Of a stretch of 5,055 nt of DNA, positions 1-5,055 are shown piece after piece. Made by a program: the position numbers and the translations under genes. Numbering within the stretch: position 1 is the stretch's first letter; every line of letters begins with the position of its first letter. Under the pieces are notes generated by a model. The model was not told the DNA's origin, did no database searches, and saw only the letters and a program-made list of their open reading frames with translations. Source of the DNA: Acidimicrobiia bacterium (lineage in GTDB: Bacteria > Actinomycetota > Acidimicrobiia > Acidimicrobiales > Ilumatobacteraceae). Where the stretch lies: positions 1-5,055 of the forward strand of contig JAUHYJ010000325.1 in the NCBI GenBank assembly GCA_030425785.1, given 5' to 3'.

Positions 1-1
1 C

Positions 2-1039
2 GTCGTCCTCGACGAGGCCGACCGGATGGCCGACATGGGGTTCATGCCCGCCGTCCGACGCCTGCTCGACCAGACGCCGACCGACCGCCAGACCGTCCTG
101 TTCTCCGCCACCCTCGACGGCGATGTCGCCAAGGTGACCGCCCAGTACCAGCGTGACCCCGTCCGGCACGAGGTCGGCGAGGAGACTCCGGACATCCGGG
201 CCGCCGTCCATCGCTTCTGGCTCGTCGAGCGGACCGAGCGCAACGCGCTCGTCGGCAAGGTCATCGACGCTGCGTGGCCGTCGATCGTGTTCACCCGCAC
301 GCGGCACGGCGCCGACCGACTCGCGAAGCAGCTCGGCAAGCTCGGCTACGAGGCGGCACCCATCCACGGAGGGCTCAGCCAGAACGCCCGCAACCGTGCC
401 CTCGACCGATTCTCGAAGAACCAGGTGCACGCGCTGATCGCGACCGACGTCGCTGCCCGCGGCATCCACGTCGACGGCGTCGCGTCGGTCGTGCACTACG
501 ACCCGCCCGAGGACGACAAGGCCTACGTCCACCGCTCGGGACGCACCGCCCGCGCCGGCGCCGACGGACTGGTCGTCTCGCTCGTGCAGCCCGAACAGCG
601 CAAGGCGGCACGCCAGCTGATCCGCCAGGTCGGCCTCGACACCGACATCACCGACGTCGATCACGCCGAGGTGCACGAACACGTCCCCGGTGGCGCGCAC
701 GCCGGCGAGCGCCAGCTCGTCGAGACGCCGCCGACGACGTCCGATCGGCCGTCCAACGGGTCGTCGCAGCGGTCGTCGCAGCGGCGCGGTGGCTCCGGCA
801 CGCGCGGCGGTCAGCGACCGCATTCGCGCGGGCGCTCCGGATCGCACCGGTCGCAGGACGGCGAGGGCCGTCCGTCGCGATCGCCCGACGATCGCGGCGA
901 GCGCTCGTCGTCCGACCGCTCCTCCGCTCGCAACGGCGCCGGCCGGTCCGGGTCGGGACGCACCGGCCACGGTTCGAAGCGCTCGAAGCAGCCGAATCGC
1001 AAGGCGCGCCGCGCCCACCTGCAGCCCAAGTCGCACTGA
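2..1039 (+). CDS. DEAD-box ATP-dependent RNA helicase, 5'-truncated (C-terminal 345 residues)
   Basis: The open frame runs in from the left edge, so the true start lies outside; the ATG at 26 is internal, because the residues before it read VVLDEADRM and hold motif II (DEAD, residues 4-7 of the visible part). Next come motif III (FSAT), the motif IV region (VFTRTRHGAD), the HGGLSQ region, motif V (ATDVAARGIHVDGV) and motif VI (HRSGRTARAG). The complete second RecA-like domain is therefore present, while the Q motif and Walker A (motif I) are missing only because the window ends. From about residue 240 the protein becomes a low-complexity Ser/Arg/Gly-rich basic tail ending NRKARRAHLQPKSH, probably disordered and RNA-binding. 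Family role: ATP-driven unwinding of short RNA duplexes in ribosome assembly, RNA decay or cold adaptation. The subfamily (RhlE-, DeaD- or CshA-like) cannot be settled from this part, so no symbol is given. It ends with TGA just before a strong hairpin. Confidence 0.95.
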   Translation, partial: VVLDEADRMADMGFMPAVRRLLDQTPTDRQTVLFSATLDGDVAKVTAQYQRDPVRHEVGEETPDIRAAVHRFWLVERTERNALVGKVIDAAWPSIVFTRTRHGADRLAKQLGKLGYEAAPIHGGLSQNARNRALDRFSKNQVHALIATDVAARGIHVDGVASVVHYDPPEDDKAYVHRSGRTARAGADGLVVSLVQPEQRKAARQLIRQVGLDTDITDVDHAEVHEHVPGGAHAGERQLVETPPTTSDRPSNGSSQRSSQRRGGSGTRGGQRPHSRGRSGSHRSQDGEGRPSRSPDDRGERSSSDRSSARNGAGRSGSGRTGHGSKRSKQPNRKARRAHLQPKSH

Positions 1040-1044
1040 CGCCA

Positions 1045-1078
1045 CGGCCGAGCTCGTTCCCTCGAACGGGCCCGGCCG
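1045..1078 (+). terminator. Probable hairpin terminator after the helicase gene
   Basis: Pairing 1045-1059 with 1064-1078 gives 14 pairs (one a T-G wobble) and one A/C mismatch at 1051/1072, closed by a CCTC loop. It starts 6 bases after the helicase stop codon. No T-run follows it (the next bases are GTCGCCGG), so it is not a classic T-tailed terminator. Tail-less hairpins are common at gene ends in high-GC actinobacteria. The position and stem are seen; the terminator function is inferred. Confidence 0.6.
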
Positions 1079-1101
1079 GTCGCCGGTGCGTGTGCCGGTG
1101 A

Positions 1102-1128
1102 GATCGCGACCTGATCGCGACGCGATCA
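1102..1128. promoter_or_regulatory. Operator-like repeat cluster upstream of the astacin gene
   Basis: The 9-mer GATCGCGAC occurs twice, at 1102-1110 and 1113-1121, exactly 11 bases apart, or about one helical turn. The second copy is part of a perfect inverted repeat, TGATCGC-GAC-GCGATCA (1112-1128). Direct copies one turn apart plus a palindrome are what a dimeric regulator site can look like. The cluster lies about 130-150 bases before the chosen start of the astacin gene. No regulator is encoded in the window, and GATCGCG-like words are easy to find by chance in DNA of this composition, so function is unproven. Confidence 0.3.
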
Positions 1129-1137
1129 CCGATATTC

Positions 1138-1168
1138 GCGACATCGTCGCCGGCTCCCTCGTTACGTT
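1138..1168 (+). promoter_or_regulatory. Weak promoter candidate for the astacin/ATP-grasp unit
   Basis: TACGTT at 1163-1168 fits the actinobacterial -10 pattern TANNNT. Nineteen bases before it, GCGACA (1138-1143) matches four of six bases of TTGACA. The spacing is longer than ideal. A promoter is expected somewhere in this gap, because a hairpin separates the unit from the helicase gene, but this exact placement is only a best guess. Confidence 0.2.
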
Positions 1169-1241
1169 CGCCTCGTTCGACCCATGGCGGTCGGACAGCG
1201 GGACATGCCGGACCTGGAACAGGCCGGGGCCGGCCCGACAC

Positions 1242-1248
1242 GAGGGAG
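1242..1248 (+). promoter_or_regulatory. Ribosome binding site that fixes the astacin start at 1256
   Basis: GAGGGAG lies 7 bases before the ATG at 1256, an ideal Shine-Dalgarno spacing. The in-frame ATG codons at 1184 and 1205 have no comparable site, which argues against the 24-residue longer protein. Confidence 0.65.
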
Positions 1249-1255
1249 CCGGGAC

Positions 1256-2542
1256 ATGGCTGAGAAGAAGCCAGCGAAGAAGTCGGCCGCGCGCCGACGC
1301 ACCAAGCGGAGCGCAGACGACGCGGCGGAGCAGAACGAACCGCAGCGTCACGTCGAGACCTACGACGCATCGGGCGACACCGCCACCGACGAGGTCCACA
1401 CCGCGCTCGTCGCGATGAACGGGCAGCCGCCGAAGGCGGTCACCTACGAAGTCGTCGACGGGATGGCGGTCGTCGAGGCCGACATCGTGCTCGGTACCGT
1501 CGCTGAGGTCGAACGCGACTCGGAGATGTACAAGGCCGAGCAGCGCGGCGAGCTCGCCAGCGGTGTGATCATCGACGGCAGCCAATATCGCTGGCCGGAC
1601 TGCACGGTGCCCTACACGATCGACTCGTCGCTGCCGAACCAGGCGCGGGTCACCGACGCAATCCAGCACTGGGAGGACAACACGCAGTTCAACTTCGTGC
1701 TGCGCACGTCCGCGAACGCGTCGCAGTACCCCGACTACGTGACCTTCCGCCCGGCGTCCGGGTGCAGCTCGTCGGTCGGCAAGCGCGGCGGTCAGCAGTT
1801 CGTCAACCTGTCGAGCGGGTGCACGACCGGTAACACGATCCACGAGATCGGCCACGCCATCGGGCTCTGGCACGAGCAGTCGCGCGAAGACCGTGACGCC
1901 TTCGTCACGATCCACTGGGAGAACATCCAGTCGGGCAAGGAGCACAACTTCAACCAGCACATCACCGACGGCGACGACGTCGGGGCGTACGACTACGGCT
2001 CGATCATGCACTACCCCCGCACCGCGTTCTCGAAGAACGGCGAGGACACGATCGTGCCGACCGACCCCTCGGCGTCGATCGGGCAGCGCACGGCCCTGAG
2101 CGCCGGCGACATCGCGGCCGCCAACTCGATGTGTGGGCCGATCCTGACGATCAAGGAGGTCGCGAAGGAGTTCGTCGAGACGACGAAGGAGCGCTTCCCC
2201 GAGACGTTGAAGGAGCTCGCACCCGAGACGTTCAAGGAGCTCGCGCCGGAGACGCTCAAGGAGCGCATCCCCGAACCGCCGGTCACCTTCGTCGAACACA
2301 TCGACCCCGGCCGTTTCGGTCAACGGGTGACCCAGCCGGTCCAGCCGACGATGCCGTTCGCAGTGCGGACACCGCATCGTGGCGTCGTGGGTGATCAGAC
2401 CGCGGCGCCCGGTGTCGAGACGGCGGCGATCGAGTCCGCCCTCGAGCTGATGTCGCTCGTGCTCGCGCAGGCGATGACGACGCATCGGATGGCGTCCGAC
2501 GCATACGAGGCGTTGCTGGCCGCGCTCGGCGGCGACCGGTAG
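1256..2542 (+). CDS. Astacin-like (M12A) zinc metalloprotease with Lys-rich N-terminus and C-terminal ETxKExxP repeats
   Basis: The 428-residue protein carries the full astacin zinc signature HEIGHAIGLWHEQSRED at residues 196-212 (zinc ligands H196, H200, H206; catalytic E197) and the Met-turn SIMHY at 249-253, with Y253 as the fifth-ligand tyrosine. Its only four cysteines (C116, C170, C189, C293) are placed as for the two conserved astacin disulfides. VEAD at 73-76 sits where astacin propeptides carry the FxGD aspartate switch, so residues 1 to about 105 look like a propeptide that keeps the enzyme latent. Odd points: the N-terminus (residues 2-19, AEKKPAKKSAARRRTKRS) is Lys/Arg-rich with no hydrophobic signal peptide, although disulfides suggest export. 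After the catalytic domain (about 105-294) comes a tail of roughly 135 residues with four tandem ETxKExxP units (308-339), a PFAVRTP segment (367-373) and a final amphipathic helix-like stretch (390-425). The start is chosen by the GAGGGAG site. The ATP-grasp gene follows 6 bases later, so the two are probably co-translated. The family call is firm; the substrate is unknown. Confidence 0.93.
   Translation: MAEKKPAKKSAARRRTKRSADDAAEQNEPQRHVETYDASGDTATDEVHTALVAMNGQPPKAVTYEVVDGMAVVEADIVLGTVAEVERDSEMYKAEQRGELASGVIIDGSQYRWPDCTVPYTIDSSLPNQARVTDAIQHWEDNTQFNFVLRTSANASQYPDYVTFRPASGCSSSVGKRGGQQFVNLSSGCTTGNTIHEIGHAIGLWHEQSREDRDAFVTIHWENIQSGKEHNFNQHITDGDDVGAYDYGSIMHYPRTAFSKNGEDTIVPTDPSASIGQRTALSAGDIAAANSMCGPILTIKEVAKEFVETTKERFPETLKELAPETFKELAPETLKERIPEPPVTFVEHIDPGRFGQRVTQPVQPTMPFAVRTPHRGVVGDQTAAPGVETAAIESALELMSLVLAQAMTTHRMASDAYEALLAALGGDR
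2177..2272 (+). repeat. Four tandem 24-bp units encoding ETxKExxP octapeptides
   Basis: Units at 2177-2200, 2201-2224, 2225-2248 and 2249-2272 encode ETTKERFP, ETLKELAP, ETFKELAP and ETLKERIP. GAGACG and AAGGAG are identical in all four copies. Units 2 and 3 differ at 3 of 24 bases, units 1 and 4 at 4 of 24, and units 3 and 4 at 6 of 24. A degenerate earlier unit (LTIKEVAK, residues 297-304) precedes them. The array lies inside the astacin gene, just after the catalytic domain. Each unit offers one Thr, one Lys and two Glu between prolines. Confidence 0.9.
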
Positions 2543-2548
2543 GCCGCC

Positions 2549-3490
2549 GTGATCGTCGTCATCTCCCATCCCGACGATCGCCACGCGACCGTCGTGATGG
2601 ACGCACTTCGTCGACGAGGCACCCCGGTGGTGTTGCTCGATCTCGCCGACCTACCCGAGCGGTCGACGATCACCGTCGACTACGACGACCCGTGTGCACC
2701 TCGCGTCGCCGTGGTCCGCGACGGCGAGCGCACGGTCCTGTCCGACGCCACCGCGGTGTGGTGGCGCCGACCGCAGGCGCCCACGTTGGACTCGATCACC
2801 GACATGGACGTCCTGGGCTTCACGCACGGCGAGTGGTTCGAGGCCCTGAACGGCGTGTACCAACTGCTCGGCTGCCCGTGGTTGAACGATCCGATCCGCA
2901 ACGAGATCGCGTCGCGCAAGACCGTCCAGCTGCAGGTCGCCGCCGAGCTCGGGCTGCGGGTTCCGCGGACGCTGATGACCTCCGACGCCGACGCGGCGGT
3001 GCAGTTCGCCCGCCGGGAAGGGTTCGGCAACGTCATCTACAAGACGTTCGCCTCGACGCACCAGGTCTGGCGTGAGACGCGCCTGCTGCGACCCGAGGAC
3101 CTGTCGATGTTCGACTCGCTGCGGTACGCGCCGGTCATCTTCCAGGAGCACATCCCGGCCGTCGCCGACGTTCGGGTGACCGTGGTCGGCGATCGGGTCT
3201 TCCCGCTCGAGATCGACGCGCGGGGCAGTGACTACCAGGTCGACTTCCGGGTCGACATGGCGCATGCCGACACCCGTGCGGCGACGCTGCCCGACGACGT
3301 CGAGAAGCGGCTCCGGCGGTTGATGGACCGCTTCGAGCTCGGGTACGGCGCGATCGACCTGCGCCGGACGCCCGACGGCGACTACGTGTTCCTCGAGATC
3401 AACCCGGCCGGCGAGTTCCTCTTCGCCGAGTACCACGGGGGGTTCCCGGTCACGGACGCCGTCGCCGACTGGTTGTGCTCGCCGACCTGA
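2549..3490 (+). CDS. ATP-grasp ligase, MvdC/MvdD-like (graspetide maturase family)
   Basis: The 313-residue protein begins at GTG 6 bases after the astacin stop. There is no strong Shine-Dalgarno site (GGTAGG spans the upstream stop), suggesting translational coupling. The start is supported because the first strand, IVVISHPDD, is the expected pre-ATP-grasp strand. Visible marks: WWRRP (71-75) in the pre-ATP-grasp domain; NDPIRNEIASRKTVQLQVAA (113-132) with K124; IYKTF (163-167) with K165 as nucleotide-binding lysine; QEHIPAVADVRV (199-210); GAIDLR (267-272) with D270; and LEINPAGEF (282-290) with E283 and N285 as metal ligands. The ending AEYHGGFPVTDAVADWL matches the MvdC/MvdD style rather than plain RimK. 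The family uses ATP to form ester or amide links between Ser/Thr/Lys and Asp/Glu side chains of a ribosomal peptide. No short precursor gene is visible nearby; the neighbouring protease tail is the only obvious candidate substrate. An amino-acid ligase role cannot be excluded. Confidence 0.88.
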   Translation: MIVVISHPDDRHATVVMDALRRRGTPVVLLDLADLPERSTITVDYDDPCAPRVAVVRDGERTVLSDATAVWWRRPQAPTLDSITDMDVLGFTHGEWFEALNGVYQLLGCPWLNDPIRNEIASRKTVQLQVAAELGLRVPRTLMTSDADAAVQFARREGFGNVIYKTFASTHQVWRETRLLRPEDLSMFDSLRYAPVIFQEHIPAVADVRVTVVGDRVFPLEIDARGSDYQVDFRVDMAHADTRAATLPDDVEKRLRRLMDRFELGYGAIDLRRTPDGDYVFLEINPAGEFLFAEYHGGFPVTDAVADWLCSPT

Positions 3491-3527
3491 CCGGCCCGGT
3501 GGTGAACCGGTCGGACGACCCGGTCAG
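3487..3527. terminator. Possible bidirectional terminator between convergent genes
   Basis: CTGACCGG (3487-3494) and CCGGTCAG (3520-3527) are perfect 8-base inverted arms that include the stop codons of both convergent genes. A smaller stem, CCGGT/ACCGG (3496-3500 with 3506-3510, loop GGTGA), nests inside. There is no T-run on either side, and the CCGG words allow several alternative pairings. The location in a 33-base convergent gap suggests termination in both directions, but this is inferred. Confidence 0.4.
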
Positions 3528-3874
3528 TCGAGGTGGCGGACCGGGACCGTGACCCGCTGCTCGGCCCGGCTCGGGTCGATCGGGATCGCCCGGACCGTGA
3601 TCCAGTCTCCTCGGGTGACCTCCGGGGTCGAGGTCGCGGCGATGCGGGCCCAGACGGTCAGGTCGCCGCCGGCGGGAACGGTGTCGTCGTCGACGTCGAG
3701 CTCGACGGTGGCGACCCACCCGGACGAGCGGCCCTCGACACGCGTCAGCGTCGTGGCCAGCGTGACCGAGTCGTCGTCGGCCAGCGACGTGTCGCGCACC
3801 TCGACGATCACCGGTGCGCCCACCGCCGGTCGCTCGGCGCTCGACTCGAGCTCGACGTCCGCGATGACGATCAT
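3524..3874 (-). CDS. Small beta-rich protein with YbaY/YscW-like (pilotin-type) domain, unknown function
   Basis: The 116-residue protein begins at ATG (complement of 3872-3874), with GGTGA about 4 bases upstream as a weak ribosome site. It is acidic and alternates short hydrophobic strands with turns. The stretch VIVEVRDTSLADDDSVTLAT (residues 22-41), followed by a D-x-D-x-x-x-V-P-A-G segment, WARIAA and a late WITVRAIPID strand, resembles the YbaY/YscW beta-sandwich, where V-x-D-T-S-L-A-D is typical. Unlike E. coli YbaY it has no signal peptide or lipobox cysteine; indeed it has no cysteine at all, so it is probably cytoplasmic or a stand-alone copy of the domain. The opposite strand is also open over this region, but its translation is Arg-rich and reads like antisense of a high-GC gene. 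It ends 33 bases from the convergent ATP-grasp gene. A link to the astacin/ATP-grasp unit is possible but unproven. The similarity is recognised by eye, so the family call is moderate. Confidence 0.7.
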   Translation of the reverse strand: MIVIADVELESSAERPAVGAPVIVEVRDTSLADDDSVTLATTLTRVEGRSSGWVATVELDVDDDTVPAGGDLTVWARIAATSTPEVTRGDWITVRAIPIDPSRAEQRVTVPVRHLD

Positions 3875-3948
3875 CCGGTCACCGTACCGTGCCGCCTCGC
3901 CCGACGTCGGCGGCCGGCGCGGTCGCGAACCGCCCCGAAAACGGAACC

Positions 3949-3976
3949 TCCCGGGTCACATCGCTGTGACCCGGGA
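3949..3976 (-). terminator. Rho-independent terminator of the amt-P-II operon
   Basis: TCCCGGGTCACA (3949-3960) and TGTGACCCGGGA (3965-3976) form a perfect 12-bp stem with a 4-base loop. Read on the minus strand it lies 57 bases after the P-II stop and is followed by GGTTCCGTTTTCGG, a loose T-rich tail. A plus-strand reading has no T-rich tail, so the minus orientation is preferred. It separates the nitrogen operon from the small gene that starts 74 bases further on. Confidence 0.85.
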
Positions 3977-4033
3977 TGGCCCCTACCCCGCAACAGCGAG
4001 GCACGCCGCGAGGCGTCGGTGAGTCGCGGTGAC

Positions 4034-5055
<1,022 letters not shown>

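Noticed and set aside
274..1101. Overlapping plus-strand frame of 275 codons, with related frames at 690-1418 (+) and 648-1370 (-)
   Set aside because: Arg/Ala/Pro-rich translations shadow the helicase gene, and the second and third also run into the intergenic region and astacin start. None has motifs or ribosome sites.
1184..1255. Longer astacin start at ATG 1184 (24 extra residues) or at ATG 1205
   Set aside because: Neither has a Shine-Dalgarno site or adds a signal peptide, whereas ATG 1256 has GAGGGAG at ideal spacing.
1040..1255. Possible small graspetide precursor gene in the gap before the astacin gene
   Set aside because: I found no short frame with a ribosome site and a leader-core layout. 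The gap is accounted for by a hairpin and regulatory-looking repeats.
2177..2272. CRISPR or mobile-element repeat
   Set aside because: The 24-bp units are directly adjacent without spacers, stay in frame and encode an octapeptide, so they are a protein repeat.
2651..3436. Minus-strand open frame of 261 codons
   Set aside because: It lies entirely antisense to the well-supported ATP-grasp gene and shows no domain motifs.
3875..4033. Possible small gene or RNA between the YbaY-like gene and the P-II gene
   Set aside because: The only strong structure is the terminator hairpin. A second 5-bp stem at 4003-4016 is too small to call, and no tRNA-like fold or coding frame stands out.

Overview
The window looks like part of a high-GC Gram-positive chromosome. 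GC is high throughout by eye, and codons end strongly in G or C. The helicase carries the Ser/Arg/Gly-rich basic tail common in actinobacterial DEAD-box proteins, and an amt-P-II operon is present. An actinobacterium, perhaps of the Acidimicrobiia, is my best guess. That placement is inference from style, not a database match.

Layout: (1) 2-1039 (+) is the 3' part of a DEAD-box RNA helicase gene cut by the left edge, followed by a strong hairpin. (2) 1040-1255 is a 216-base intergenic region with that hairpin, an operator-like repeat cluster and a weak promoter candidate. (3) 1256-2542 and 2549-3490 (+) form a two-gene unit only 6 bases apart. The first encodes an astacin-type zinc metalloprotease with an unusual N-terminus and an unusual repeat-bearing C-terminal tail. 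The second encodes an ATP-grasp ligase of the MvdC/MvdD (graspetide/microviridin maturase) type. (4) 3524-3874 (-), convergent with that unit, is a small beta-rich protein resembling the YbaY/YscW (pilotin-like) domain but without a lipoprotein signal. (5) 3875-4033 is intergenic and holds a perfect 12-bp-stem terminator for the operon to its right. (6) 4034-4372 (-) is a P-II protein (GlnB/GlnK), with the end of an ammonium transporter gene (amt) upstream of it at 4408-5055, cut by the right edge.

The amt-P-II pair is standard nitrogen-uptake equipment: P-II senses ATP/ADP and 2-oxoglutarate and gates the channel. The helicase is a housekeeping RNA-remodelling gene.

The unusual part is the astacin/ATP-grasp pair. 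The ligase family joins Ser/Thr/Lys side chains to Asp/Glu side chains in a ribosomally made peptide, yet no separate precursor gene is visible. The protease has a tail of four tandem 8-residue units of the form ETxKExxP, rich in exactly the Thr, Lys and Glu side chains such a ligase uses, followed by a PFAVRTP segment that loosely recalls graspetide leader motifs. My working hypothesis is that the protease itself is the ligase's substrate, giving a side-chain-crosslinked protease. This is an inference that needs homolog comparison and mass spectrometry.
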